A stretch of 64,000 nt of DNA from Stenotrophomonas maltophilia (GTDB lineage: Bacteria; Pseudomonadota; Gammaproteobacteria; Xanthomonadales; Xanthomonadaceae). The stretch covers positions 248,001 to 312,000 of the forward strand of contig NZ_CP033877.1 of the NCBI RefSeq assembly GCF_006970445.1, in the 5' to 3' direction. Below the pieces are notes generated by a model. It had not been told where the DNA came from. It did no database searches and saw only the letters and a program-made list of their open reading frames with translations. The position numbers and the translations under genes were made by a program. Shown in pieces: positions 50,042 through 58,886 of this stretch; the stretch's first letter is position 1, and each line of letters opens with the position of its first letter.

Positions 50042-51073
50042 ATGCCAGTCTCCACGATCAACACCCCGATGACGTCCGCCACCGCCCGTTACGCCGATTC
50101 CCTGCGCCTGTCCGTTGCCCCGATGATGGACTGGACCGATCGCCATTGCCGCGTGTTCCATCGCGTGCTGGCACCGGGTGTGCGCCTGTACACGGAAATG
50201 GTGCATGCCAACGCGGTCATCCACGGTGACCGCGAGCGCCTGCTCGGCTTCGACCGCAGCGAGCAGCCGCTTGCGCTGCAGCTGGGGGGCAGCGATCCCG
50301 CGCTGCTGGCGCAGGCTGCGCGCATCGCCGCCGAGTGGGGCTACGACGAGGTCAACCTCAACTGCGGCTGCCCGTCCGACCGCGTGCAGGCCGGGCGCTT
50401 CGGCGCCTGCCTGATGCGCGAGCCGGTACTGGTGGCCGAGTGCGTGGCGGCAATGGTCGACGCGGTCGAGATCCCGGTGACGGTGAAGTGCCGCCTGGGC
50501 GTGGACGAGGACAACGACTACGACGTGTTTGCCGCCTTCGTCGACCGCCAGGTTGCCGCCGGTGCCGCGATGGTGGTGGTGCACGCGCGCAACGCGTGGC
50601 TGAAGGGCCTGTCGCCGAAGGAGAACCGCGAGGTTCCGCCGCTGAAGTACGACTGGGCTTACCGCCTGAAGCAGGAGCGCCCGGCGCTGCCGGTGGTGCT
50701 CAACGGGGGCCTGGCCAGCATCGAGGCGGTGCAGGCGCAGGCCGCGCACGTCGATGGCGTGATGCTGGGCCGCGCGGCCTACCACGACCCCTACCTGCTG
50801 CATCAGCTGGAGGCGCTGCACACCGGCGCCCCGCTGCAGGCCCGCGGTGACCTGCTGCGCGCGCTGCGCCCCTACGTGGAAGCGCGCCTGGGCGAAGGCC
50901 TGGCGCTGAAGCACATCACCCGCCACCTGCTCGGCCTGTTCCACGGCCAGCCCGGTGGTCGCGCATTCCGCCAGGTACTGAGCGAGGGCGCACACCGCCC
51001 GGGTGCCGATTGGAGCCTGGTCGAGCAGGCGCTGGCGATGACCGAACGCGACGCCGATCGCGTCGCAGCGTGA
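50042..51073 (+). CDS. dusA: tRNA-dihydrouridine synthase A
   Basis: The 343-aa FMN enzyme reduces U20/U20a in tRNA D-loops. Motifs are SVAPMMDWTDRHCRVFHR, MVHANAVIHGDRERLL, LNCGCPSDRVQAGRFGACLM with the catalytic Cys, VKCRLGVDEDNDYD, and HARNAWLKGLSPKENREVPP, the last being DusA-specific. ATG 50042 is chosen; ATG 50069 is also possible. dusA 5' ends are known attachment sites for some integrative elements, but no integrase is seen here. Confidence 0.95.
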   Translation: MPVSTINTPMTSATARYADSLRLSVAPMMDWTDRHCRVFHRVLAPGVRLYTEMVHANAVIHGDRERLLGFDRSEQPLALQLGGSDPALLAQAARIAAEWGYDEVNLNCGCPSDRVQAGRFGACLMREPVLVAECVAAMVDAVEIPVTVKCRLGVDEDNDYDVFAAFVDRQVAAGAAMVVVHARNAWLKGLSPKENREVPPLKYDWAYRLKQERPALPVVLNGGLASIEAVQAQAAHVDGVMLGRAAYHDPYLLHQLEALHTGAPLQARGDLLRALRPYVEARLGEGLALKHITRHLLGLFHGQPGGRAFRQVLSEGAHRPGADWSLVEQALAMTERDADRVAA

Positions 51074-51285
51074 CGCCCGTCACATTCCTGACTTGACAAG
51101 GGACGGCGATTCGTCCCGAATGTTCACTTAGCTGAACGACGCGGGCGCAGGGCCGGAAAAGTTCAGACCGGATTCACCGCTGTAAACCAAGAATTTGCAA
51201 AAGATTTGTAAAACGCTGGGTTTCGAACCCGGCGCCCGATTTACGACTTTTGAACGAATCGCCGTGCTCGGCTAGGATCGCATCG

Positions 51286-51660
51286 ATGTCTTCCGCTCCC
51301 TTCCATCGCCGCATTGCTCTGGCCACCTGCGTGGTCCTGTCGGCTGTGCCGCTGTCGTCGGCGCTGGCACAGCAGCCGCCGCGTGGCGAGCAGGCGCGGG
51401 CGGAGATGATGGAGCGGGGCGAGCGCGGCAACCGTGGCGACGAGCGTTCGCTGTCCGATGCCGTGCGCCGCGTGCAGCGCACCACCGGCGGCCACATCCT
51501 CGGCGCCGAGCGCGTGCCGTTCGATGGTCGTGATATCAACCGGGTGAAGTACATGGACGACCGGGGCCGGGTCCGCTACATGGATGACCCCGCCCCGTCG
51601 CGTTCACAGCCGCGCACGCCGCGGTCGGATATGTCATCACTACGCGGCGATAACCCCTGA
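51286..51660 (+). CDS. Small secreted PepSY-like protein upstream of phoPQ
   Basis: The 124-aa protein has a signal peptide (MSSAPFHRRIALATCVVLSA then VPLSSALAQ). The mature part is charged and contains LSDAVRRVQRTTGGHILGAE and VKYMDDRGRVRYMDD, a pattern like a single PepSY unit. It lies 73 bases before phoP on the same strand and is possibly a periplasmic modulator of the sensor PhoQ; that role is inferred from position only. Confidence 0.7.
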   Translation: MSSAPFHRRIALATCVVLSAVPLSSALAQQPPRGEQARAEMMERGERGNRGDERSLSDAVRRVQRTTGGHILGAERVPFDGRDINRVKYMDDRGRVRYMDDPAPSRSQPRTPRSDMSSLRGDNP

Positions 51661-51733
51661 ACAGGGATAGTTGTCGCTATCAACCCGTACCCCACAGGCC
51701 TCCGGGCCACACCCAGGACACTAGGGAGAGTTC

Positions 51734-52417
51734 ATGCGTATCCTTCTGGTCGAAGACGAAGCCCCGCTGCGTGAGACCCTGGCAGCCCGGCTCAAGCGCG
51801 AAGGCTTTGCCGTCGATGCTGCGCAGGACGGCGAGGAAGGCCTCTATATGGGGCGCGAAGTTCCGTTCGATGTCGGCATCATCGACCTCGGCCTGCCCAA
51901 GATGTCGGGCATGGAGCTGATCAAGGCCCTGCGTGACGAAGGCAAGAAGTTCCCGGTGCTGATCCTGACTGCGCGTTCGAGCTGGCAGGACAAGGTCGAG
52001 GGCCTGAAGCAGGGCGCCGACGATTACCTGGTCAAGCCGTTCCACGTCGAAGAGCTGCTGGCCCGCGTCAACGCGCTGCTGCGCCGCGCCGCCGGCTGGA
52101 GCAAGCCGACCCTGGAATGCGGCCCGGTCGCCCTGGACCTGGCTGCCCAGACCGTCAGCGTGGCCGGCAGCAATGTCGACCTGACCAGCTACGAGTACAA
52201 GGTGCTGGAGTACCTGATGATGCATGCCGGTGAACTGGTCTCCAAGGCCGACCTCACCGAGCACATCTACCAGCAGGACTTCGACCGCGACTCGAACGTG
52301 CTGGAAGTGTTCATCGGCCGCCTGCGCAAGAAGCTGGACCCGGATGGCGAACTGAAGCCGATCGAGACCGTGCGCGGTCGCGGCTACCGTTTCGCGATCC
52401 CGCGCAACGAGGGCTGA
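51734..52417 (+). CDS. phoP: Response regulator PhoP
   Basis: The 227-aa OmpR/PhoB-type regulator has a receiver domain (1-120) with phosphorylated Asp51 (DVGIIDLGLPKMSG) and Lys in YLVKPF, and a winged-helix DNA-binding domain (about 125-225) with DLTSYEYKVLEYLMMHAGEL and ETVRGRGYRF. It controls responses to low Mg2+, cationic peptides and acid in related bacteria. It is followed after 25 bases by the kinase gene. The ATG follows TAGGGAGA. Confidence 0.93.
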   Translation: MRILLVEDEAPLRETLAARLKREGFAVDAAQDGEEGLYMGREVPFDVGIIDLGLPKMSGMELIKALRDEGKKFPVLILTARSSWQDKVEGLKQGADDYLVKPFHVEELLARVNALLRRAAGWSKPTLECGPVALDLAAQTVSVAGSNVDLTSYEYKVLEYLMMHAGELVSKADLTEHIYQQDFDRDSNVLEVFIGRLRKKLDPDGELKPIETVRGRGYRFAIPRNEG

Positions 52418-52442
52418 GCCGGCTCACCCTGGCGATAACACG

Positions 52443-53867
52443 ATGTCCGGCCGTCTGTGGTTCTTCCGACGCTGGCGGCCGCGCTCACTGCAGGCGCGCC
52501 AGATGCTCGCCGCGTCCGTGGGCTTGGTTGCGTTCCTGGCCCTGGCCGGTTACGCGCTCGACGCCGCCTTCGCCGATACGGCGAAGGCGAACCTGCGTGA
52601 GCGCCTGAAGAACTACGCCACGTCCTACGCGGCCGGCATCGACTTCACCCGCGACCGCTCGCTGTACATCCGCGAGCAGCCGCCGGATTCGCGCTTCGAC
52701 GTGCCGGGCAGTGGCCTGTACCTGCAGGTGGTGATGCCGCACGGCAAGGGCAATTCGATGTCCGCAGAAGGCCCCATGCTGCCCACCGTCGGTGGCGGCC
52801 TGCTGGCGCCGCGCCAGGAAGTGTTCGAAGGCCCGCTGCCGATGATCCAGATCGATGGCAGCCAGGGCTCGGTCTACCGCTATGGCCTGGGCCTGGTGTG
52901 GGGCGCCGACGCCGATCCCGCCACCGAATTCCCGTACACCATCTACGTGATGGAAGACTCGCGCGCGCTGGGTGCGCAGCTGCGCGTGTTCCGTGGCCGC
53001 GTCTGGTTCTACCTGGGCGGCATCGGCCTGATCCTGCTGCTGCTGCAGACCGTCATCCTGCAGTGGAGCCTGCGTCCGCTGCGCCGCGTGATCACCGAAC
53101 TGACCAAGGTGCAGCGCGGCGAGACCGAGCGCATGAGCGAGCGCCACCCGCGCGAGCTGGAACCGCTGACCGACAGCATCAACGCCTTCATCGAAAGCGA
53201 GCGCGAGAACCTCGAGCGCCAGCGCAACACCCTGGCCGACCTGGCGCACAGCCTGAAGACGCCGATCGCGGTGCTGCGCACGCAGATGGACAGCGGCGCC
53301 GACGACAGCGCGCTGCGCGAAGAACTGGACGTGCAGCTGCAACGCATGAACAACCTGGTCTCGTACCAGCTGGCACGCGCGGCGTCGTCGGGCCACAAGC
53401 TGTTCTCCGCGCCGCTGCCGATCGAGTCCAATGCCGAGGAGATCGTGCGTGGCCTGGAAAAGGTCTACGCCTCCAAGGGCGTGCTGTGCGAATTCGATAT
53501 CGACCCGGCGGCACGCTTCCACGGCGAACCGGGCGACCTGCAGGAACTGCTCGGCAACCTGCTGGAGAACGCCTTCAAATGGGCCAACCGCCGCGTGCTG
53601 CTGACCGCGCAGCCGCTGCCGGCCCCGAACGCGCGCCGCGCCGGCCTGCTGCTGGCGGTGGACGACGATGGCCCGGGCATTGCCCCGGACGATATCGGCA
53701 AGGTGCTGCAGCGTGGCGTGCGTGGCGACGAGCGCGTGCAGGGCCATGGCATCGGCCTGTCGATCGTGCAGGACCTGATCAAGGATTACCGCGGCGAACT
53801 GACCGTGGGCCGTTCCGCCGAACTGGGCGGCGCCCGCTTCGAAGTGCGTTTGCCGCCGGGGCCGTAA
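52443..53867 (+). CDS. phoQ: Sensor histidine kinase PhoQ
   Basis: The 474-aa inner-membrane kinase has a TM helix at about 22-45, a periplasmic sensor region (about 50-185), a second TM helix (VWFYLGGIGLILLLLQTVIL, about 190-210), HAMP, the phospho-acceptor box LADLAHSLKTPIAVLRTQMD, an N-box (LLGNLLENAFKWANRRVLLT), and G-boxes (DDDGPGIAP, GHGIGLSIVQDL). The order with phoP and the SLKTP box fit PhoQ. The periplasmic domain differs from the enterobacterial type, as usual in Xanthomonads. Confidence 0.9.
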   Translation: MSGRLWFFRRWRPRSLQARQMLAASVGLVAFLALAGYALDAAFADTAKANLRERLKNYATSYAAGIDFTRDRSLYIREQPPDSRFDVPGSGLYLQVVMPHGKGNSMSAEGPMLPTVGGGLLAPRQEVFEGPLPMIQIDGSQGSVYRYGLGLVWGADADPATEFPYTIYVMEDSRALGAQLRVFRGRVWFYLGGIGLILLLLQTVILQWSLRPLRRVITELTKVQRGETERMSERHPRELEPLTDSINAFIESERENLERQRNTLADLAHSLKTPIAVLRTQMDSGADDSALREELDVQLQRMNNLVSYQLARAASSGHKLFSAPLPIESNAEEIVRGLEKVYASKGVLCEFDIDPAARFHGEPGDLQELLGNLLENAFKWANRRVLLTAQPLPAPNARRAGLLLAVDDDGPGIAPDDIGKVLQRGVRGDERVQGHGIGLSIVQDLIKDYRGELTVGRSAELGGARFEVRLPPGP

Positions 53868-53921
53868 GCCGCGCGTTCCCGTCCGCCGGGTATCGCCTGG
53901 CGCAACAACGCGTGATGTTCC

Positions 53922-53999
53922 GGTAGTGCCGGCCGCTGGCCGGCAACCTCATGATCTTCGGTAGCCTTGCGTGGTTGCCGGCCAGCGGCCGGCACTACC
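53922..53999. repeat. SMAG REP dimer after phoQ
   Basis: Two inverted GTAGTGCCGGCC units at 53922-53947 and 53974-53999, with a 26-base spacer. The right unit covers the last codon and stop region of the convergent mtfA gene. Confidence 0.85.
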
Positions 54000-54786
54000 G
54001 TATTTCGATCTTGGGCGGCTCGCCGTAGAACCGCCGCAGCTGTGCGGCCACCTCCGGCAACGCCTGCTGCAGCAGATCCGGCGCCGAGAAGTGGTACTCG
54101 CTGGCCACCGCGAAGAACTCTTCCGGCGCCTCGGCCGCGTACGGATCGATCAGCGTCTCTTCGCCTGCGTCCACCTGCGCACAGAAGGCGTCGTAGGCGC
54201 GCTGGAACGTGGCGGCCCACTCGCGCTGCCATTCGCGCGGCAGCGGCGGTGTGCCGTCCATCGCGCCATCCAGCGCATCCAGCTTGTGCACCATCTCGTG
54301 CACCGCCACGCAGTAGCCCTCGTGCGGCGCGGCCAGGTCGGCCTGCACGTCGGCCCAGGACAGGATCAACGGACCGCTGTCCCACGATTCGCCGATCAGC
54401 TCGTCATCCCACTCGTGCAGCACGCCGGCCGCATCCATGTGGCTGCGGTGCACGCGGAAGGCATCGGGGTAGACGATCAGCTGCGACCAGCCTTCCAGAC
54501 CCACCTCGCCGAACTCCAGCAGCGGCAGGCAGCACAGTGCCGCCAGCAGCACGCCGTCGCCGGCCTGCAGCTGCAGCTCGCCGATCGGGGTAATGGTCTT
54601 CTCATGCAGGAAGCGCGTGGCCAGCACGCGCAGACGCGCGCGGCGCTTGTCGTCCAGGCCGTGCAGCCAGGCCGCGCGGCGGCAGGCCTCTTCCCAAAGT
54701 GCATCGTCGATCGGCCGCGGCGCAGGCCGCAGCCACTGCAGCAACGACTTGATCAGCGGAACATTCCCGGCAGGTAGCTGTGCCAC
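53995..54786 (-). CDS. mtfA: Zinc-dependent peptidase of the MtfA family
   Basis: The 263-aa cytosolic metallopeptidase resembles MtfA, which binds the glucose regulator Mlc in E. coli. The zinc site is VAVHEMVHKLDALDG (HExxH) with a downstream Glu in EEFFAVASEYHF. Other family motifs are LLALCCLPLLE-like LLAALCCLPLLEFGEVGLEG and VVYPDxF-like IVYPDAFRV. The C-terminal end falls in a REP element. Its start overlaps the preceding secreted-protein gene by 34 bases, so the two are likely coupled. A shorter start is not obvious. Confidence 0.9.
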   Translation of the reverse strand: MAQLPAGNVPLIKSLLQWLRPAPRPIDDALWEEACRRAAWLHGLDDKRRARLRVLATRFLHEKTITPIGELQLQAGDGVLLAALCCLPLLEFGEVGLEGWSQLIVYPDAFRVHRSHMDAAGVLHEWDDELIGESWDSGPLILSWADVQADLAAPHEGYCVAVHEMVHKLDALDGAMDGTPPLPREWQREWAATFQRAYDAFCAQVDAGEETLIDPYAAEAPEEFFAVASEYHFSAPDLLQQALPEVAAQLRRFYGEPPKIEIR

Positions 54787-55040
54787 TTCGGCGCGCGGAT
54801 GCGCGGCAGCATGTCGTCGTCGCTGCCACCGCCGCCGGTGGTGGTGCTGGCCGCCGGGCGTACCGGTGCCGCCTTGGTGCTGGCGGCCGACGCGGTTGCG
54901 GTCGGCGCGCGCTGCGAGGCGGCATCACCGTTGGAGGACACGCAGGCGCCGCGGCTGTCGTCCAGCGCTGCCGTCGCAGACGCCGCGAAGGGCATCATCA
55001 GCAGGATCAGGCAATGGGCATAACGGCGCATTGACGACAT
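54753..55040 (-). CDS. Small secreted protein, unknown
   Basis: The 95-aa protein begins MSSMRRYAHCLILLMMPFAA followed by SATAAL, a signal peptide. The mature part has one Cys (DSRGACVSSNGD), an Ala/Thr/Pro-rich stretch, a GGGGSDDD run, and ends RIRAPKWHSYLPGMFR. It overlaps the mtfA start. ATG 55031 is an alternative start. No function can be assigned. Confidence 0.6.
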   Translation of the reverse strand: MSSMRRYAHCLILLMMPFAASATAALDDSRGACVSSNGDAASQRAPTATASAASTKAAPVRPAASTTTGGGGSDDDMLPRIRAPKWHSYLPGMFR

Positions 55041-55175
55041 CCACGTTAAGGGAGGGTGAGTTCCCGATTCTAGCCCGAACCCGGCGCCCCGTTGGAAGCC
55101 CCTGCGGAACCCAGCGTGGCGGGCGTCGCTGGCGGCTTTCCCGCATAATTCCTTCCTGACTTCGTGGAAGCTGCC

Positions 55176-56144
55176 GTGGACGATCGCCAATTACTGGCCA
55201 AACTCGCTGCCGGTCGCCTGTCCGGCGACGCCCTGGCCCGTGAGCTGGGCCAGACCCGGGCGGCTATTTGGAAGCGTATTCAAGGGCTTAGGGCCGCCGG
55301 TGTGGACATTGAGGGCCGCGCTGGCGAAGGCTATGGGCTCACCCGCCCGGTCGACCTGCTGGACCCGGCCGCGATCCGCGCCGGCCTGCCTGCCGACGCA
55401 CAGGCCCTGCTGCACGACCTGCAGGTGGCCTGGACAGTGGACTCCACCAACGCCGAATTGCTGCGGTGCAGCGCGCCCCAGCGCGGGGTCAGCGTCCTGC
55501 TGGCCGAGCGCCAGACCGGTGGCCGCGGCCGTCGTGGCCGTACCTGGGCCTCGCCGCTGGCCGCGCATATCTACCTGTCGGTGATGCGCCTGTACTCCGG
55601 TGGCCTCGGCCGCCTGGCCGGGCTGAGCCTGGTGGCCGGCATCGCCGTGGCCGAAGCGCTGCACGATCTGGGCTATACCCAGGCGCAGCTGAAGTGGCCA
55701 AACGACCTGATCGTCGATGGCAAGCGCAAGCTGGTCGGCCTGCTCGCTGAAGGTGGTGGCGAATACGCCGGCCCGGCGCGCGCGGTGATCGGCATCGGCA
55801 TCAACACGCACATGCCGCCGTCGTTCGCCGAGCAGATCACCCAGCCGTGGGTGGACCTGGACACGCTGGCCGGCAAGCCGGTGGACCGCAACGTGGTCGT
55901 TGCTGCCGTGCTGACGCGCCTGCTGCCGGCGCTGGAAGAATTCGATCGCGAAGGCCTCGCTCCGTTCCTGCCGCGCTACGCCGCCTTCGACATGCTGGCC
56001 GGCCGCGAAGTACGCGTGGAACTGGAAGGGCAGTGGCAGCACGGTACCGCGCTTGGCCTGGCCGATGACGGCGCACTGCGCGTGCGCATCGATGGCCAGG
56101 AACGCCTGCTGCACGCCGGCGAAGTCAGCGTGAGGGCGGCATGA
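55176..56144 (+). CDS. birA: Biotin-[acetyl-CoA-carboxylase] ligase / biotin repressor
   Basis: The protein has about 322 aa. It has an N-terminal HTH (LAKLAAGRLSGDALARELGQ, TRAAIWKRIQGLRAAG) and a catalytic domain with WTVDSTNAELLR, the biotin-loop GGRGRRGRTWASP, and LKWPNDLIVDGKRKLVGLLAE. It makes biotinyl-AMP, biotinylates acetyl-CoA carboxylase and represses biotin genes. The GTG at 55176 has GGAAG at a good distance; GTG 55164 is also in frame. coaX overlaps its stop. Confidence 0.95.
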   Translation: MDDRQLLAKLAAGRLSGDALARELGQTRAAIWKRIQGLRAAGVDIEGRAGEGYGLTRPVDLLDPAAIRAGLPADAQALLHDLQVAWTVDSTNAELLRCSAPQRGVSVLLAERQTGGRGRRGRTWASPLAAHIYLSVMRLYSGGLGRLAGLSLVAGIAVAEALHDLGYTQAQLKWPNDLIVDGKRKLVGLLAEGGGEYAGPARAVIGIGINTHMPPSFAEQITQPWVDLDTLAGKPVDRNVVVAAVLTRLLPALEEFDREGLAPFLPRYAAFDMLAGREVRVELEGQWQHGTALGLADDGALRVRIDGQERLLHAGEVSVRAA

Positions 56145-56872
56145 GCGATTGGTTGTTCGACCTCGGCAACTCGCGCTTCAAGTTCGCGCCGTTGCAGGGC
56201 GACCGTGCCGGTGACGTGCAGGCCTGGGCGCATGGCGCCGAAGGCATGGCCGGGCAGCCGCCGCACAGCCTGCCCAGCGGCCGCACCGCGTTCGTGGCCA
56301 GCGTGGCCGCCCCCTCGTTGACCAGCGCCATGCTGGACCAGCTGCAGCGCCGCTTCGAAAACGTGCATGTCGTGCGCACCAGCGCCGAATGCGCCGGTGT
56401 GCGCATTGCCTATGCCAAGCCGGAAAAGTTCGGCGTCGATCGTTTCCTGGCCCTGCTGGCCGCGGCCAAGGCGCAGCGCCCGGTGCTGGTGGTCGGCGTG
56501 GGCACCGCACTGACGATTGATCTGCTCGACGCCGACGGCCGGCATCATGGTGGTCGCATCTCCGCTTCGCCCACCACCATGCGCGAAGCACTGCATGCCC
56601 GCGCGGTGCAGCTGCCGGCTACCGGCGGCGACTACAGCGAGTTCGCCAACGACACCGCCGATGCGCTGGCCTCCGGCTGCGATGGCGCTGCGGTGGCGTT
56701 GATCGAACGCAGCGCACAGCAGGCGCACACGCTGCTGGGTGTAGCGCCGTCGCTGCTGGTGCACGGTGGCGGCGCACCGGCGCTGATGCCGCTGCTGCCC
56801 GGCGCCGACTACCACCCCTCGCTGGTGCTGGATGGCCTCGCCCGCTGGGCGGTGCACCAGCCCGCAGGCTAG
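56141..56872 (+). CDS. coaX: Type III pantothenate kinase
   Basis: The 243-aa enzyme makes phosphopantothenate, the first step of CoA synthesis. The phosphate-binding N-terminus is WLFDLGNSRFKFAPL. Later motifs are GVDRFLALLAAAKA, VVGVGTALTIDLLDADG with the catalytic Asp, and HHGGRISASPTTMREAL. Its ATG overlaps the birA stop, so birA, coaX and the SPOR gene probably form one operon, the common Xanthomonad order. Confidence 0.94.
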   Translation: MSDWLFDLGNSRFKFAPLQGDRAGDVQAWAHGAEGMAGQPPHSLPSGRTAFVASVAAPSLTSAMLDQLQRRFENVHVVRTSAECAGVRIAYAKPEKFGVDRFLALLAAAKAQRPVLVVGVGTALTIDLLDADGRHHGGRISASPTTMREALHARAVQLPATGGDYSEFANDTADALASGCDGAAVALIERSAQQAHTLLGVAPSLLVHGGGAPALMPLLPGADYHPSLVLDGLARWAVHQPAG

Positions 56873-56881
56873 TATCCGCGC

Positions 56882-57736
56882 ATGCTGACCCGTGCCCTGA
56901 TCGTCGTACTGGCCATTCTCAATCTTGGCGTCGCCTGCTGGTGGCTGCTGCGCGATGCACCGCAGCCGCCCGCGCCTGCGCCGCAACCGGCTGGCGTCGC
57001 CGAGCTGCGCTGGGTACCCGGTGGCGTGGATGCCAATGCCGCAGCCGAGGCATCCGCCGCCGCCCCGACTGCACCGCTGATGGAGCGCGAACCGGCCGCG
57101 AAGACCGCAGTGGCTGCGACGCCTGCACCCGCGCCGGCCTTGCCGGCCAAGCCGGACATTCCCAAGCCGCAGGTGGCTGACGCTACGCCGGTTGCTGCCG
57201 CTGCCAAGCCGGTAACACCGCCTGCACCCGTTCCAGCACCGGAAAAGCCCGTAACCCCGCCCGCGGCCGCCGAGCCGCCGCGCTGCGTCGCACTGGGCCC
57301 GTTCGCCGACCGCGCCGCCGCGAGCAGCGCGCAGGGCAAGGCCGGCACGCTGCTCAGCCAGGTGCGCCTGCGCGAACAGCCCGCTGCCAGCGGCAGTGCC
57401 CGTTACCGGGTGATGCTGCCGGCCGCCGCCAACCGCGACGATGCGCAGGCCACGGTAAAGCGCATCGTTGCCGCCGGCCTGAGCGACTACTACATCATCA
57501 GCCAGGGCGAGGACATCAACGCCGTGGCGCTGGGCCAGTACCGCAACCGCGAAGGCGCCGAGCGGCGCATGGCGGCGGTGCAGGCCGCCGGCTTCCAGCC
57601 GCGCCTGGTCGCCAGCGGCGATGCCGGCCAATGGTGGCTGGAAGGGCAGCTGGCGGCGGGCACGCAGTCGGCCCAGGCCCAGCAGCGCAGCGGGGCGGCA
57701 CAGAGCCGGTCGCTGGAATGCACGCGGTTGCGCTAG
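56882..57736 (+). CDS. SPOR domain membrane protein
   Basis: The 284-aa protein has a single N-terminal TM helix (LIVVLAILNLGVACWWLLRD), a long Ala/Pro-rich periplasmic linker (about 30-135), and a C-terminal region with SPOR-like features (CVALGPFADRAAASSAQGKA, VMLPAAANRDDAQATVKRIV, ISQGEDINAVALGQYRNREG). SPOR domains bind denuded septal peptidoglycan, so a role at division sites is likely. It lies nine bases after coaX. A tRNA gene follows. Confidence 0.88.
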   Translation: MLTRALIVVLAILNLGVACWWLLRDAPQPPAPAPQPAGVAELRWVPGGVDANAAAEASAAAPTAPLMEREPAAKTAVAATPAPAPALPAKPDIPKPQVADATPVAAAAKPVTPPAPVPAPEKPVTPPAAAEPPRCVALGPFADRAAASSAQGKAGTLLSQVRLREQPAASGSARYRVMLPAAANRDDAQATVKRIVAAGLSDYYIISQGEDINAVALGQYRNREGAERRMAAVQAAGFQPRLVASGDAGQWWLEGQLAAGTQSAQAQQRSGAAQSRSLECTRLR

Positions 57737-57776
57737 AATCCCCGGACCGCGGCGCTGCCGCCGGTGCACCACCCAT

Positions 57777-57852
57777 GCCGCTTTAGCTCAGTTGGTAGAG
57801 CAACTGTCTTGTAAACAGTAGGTCATCCGTTCGATTCGGATAAGCGGCACCA
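57777..57852 (+). tRNA. tRNA-Thr (anticodon TGT)
   Basis: The 76-nt gene folds as a full cloverleaf with encoded CCA. The acceptor stem GCCGCTT pairs with AAGCGGC, the D-loop AGCTCAGTTGGTAGAGC is canonical, the anticodon loop in CTGTCTTGTAAACAG reads TGT (codon ACA, Thr), and the T-arm has GTTCGATTC. It is 40 bases after the SPOR gene. Confidence 0.97.
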
Positions 57853-57897
57853 CTCGGGAAGCGCCGAAACGCCTTGAAAACAGGGCTTTCAATGAAA

Positions 57898-57927
57898 AGG
57901 GCCAGCGCGGTGCGCTGGCCTTTTTTG
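57898..57927 (+). terminator. Rho-independent terminator after tRNA-Thr
   Basis: GGCCAGCGC and GCGCTGGCC form a 9-bp stem with a two-base loop, followed by six T residues. It ends the tRNA transcript about 45 bases downstream. Confidence 0.88.
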
Positions 57928-57986
57928 CGTCTGCCGGGAAAATTTCCGGGAAAATCAGCGAACCTTCTGGGGGTGTCACTGCCCCT

Positions 57987-58673
57987 TCATTCTTCCGGGC
58001 GTGGATCCGGCTGCTGGCCTGCGGCAAAGAGACTGAGAAGTCGCAGGGCGCGCGCATCCCCAGCGGCAACCTCCACCGAGGTCAGTCCTAAATTGCCAAT
58101 CTCCCGTGCAGCTTTGTAATCACCAAGTAGATAGGCGATTCGAAGAAAGGCGATGCCTTCGACCAGGTTTGGCTGACTCTTCTCAAGATACGAATCTGAC
58201 ATTGCATAGAATGCGTAAGTATTTCCAGACATCGTCTGATCTCGAAGAATTGCCTGCCCTTCGAAGAAATTTCTTTCCAGAGATATCTTCTTTCCGAGTA
58301 CAACTGCTGCGGTCGGGTTTCCTGCTTTGTATTCGTGTTCCAGTTCGGATGGCGACATTGCGCCCAGGCGATCTATTTCCATCTGAGTCGGATATTTGTG
58401 CTTTGCCATCCATGCTGCTTCAGCCTCTGACTTTGCCTCCAGCGGCCCGGTTGTGAAGCAATCTTTCCTGCATATGTACGCCGAAAGGTCTTCCTTCGCC
58501 GGCGATAGGGCTGGGCGCGGTGAAGTGGGGGGCGTTCTGGTCTCCAGGCTTTCCTCTGTCGCCGATCTGGTTGCAACTGTGGAATCGGGGGAGGCTGTCT
58601 GCTCGGTATCCTTGGAGCATCCGCCGAGCAAGGTGGCCAGTAGCAATCCCGAGTAAAATATCCCTGATTTCAT
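57987..58673 (-). CDS. Putative lipoprotein, Sel1/helical-repeat-like
   Basis: The 228-aa protein starts MKSGIFYSGLLLATLLGGCS, a lipoprotein signal with Cys19. A Ser/Thr/Pro-rich linker follows. The C-terminal two thirds are helical: YAFYAMSDSYLEKSQPNLVE and AFLRIAYLLGDYKAAREIGN, similar to tandem helix-pair repeats. A Cys pair lies in YICRKDCFTTG. Base composition is lower in GC than the neighbours. It lies next to tRNA-Thr, a common entry point for foreign DNA. The function is unknown. Confidence 0.65.
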   Translation of the reverse strand: MKSGIFYSGLLLATLLGGCSKDTEQTASPDSTVATRSATEESLETRTPPTSPRPALSPAKEDLSAYICRKDCFTTGPLEAKSEAEAAWMAKHKYPTQMEIDRLGAMSPSELEHEYKAGNPTAAVVLGKKISLERNFFEGQAILRDQTMSGNTYAFYAMSDSYLEKSQPNLVEGIAFLRIAYLLGDYKAAREIGNLGLTSVEVAAGDARALRLLSLFAAGQQPDPRPEE

Positions 58674-58886
58674 CAATTCGCTCCGCAACTGTTCGCTTGC
58701 AATGCAACCCACCACGAGGAGCGCGAGAGCCTGTATTGCGCCCTGTCCGGCGAGCGAAGCCCCGATTTCGCGACCATCCCGAAGGTGACCCGTGCACTGG
58801 GCGTGCGATTGCACGTCAGCGCTGTGTGAGGCATCGGGGCACTGCGCTCAATCTCGACCACGTCAGGAGGTCTGGCGCGAGCACGT

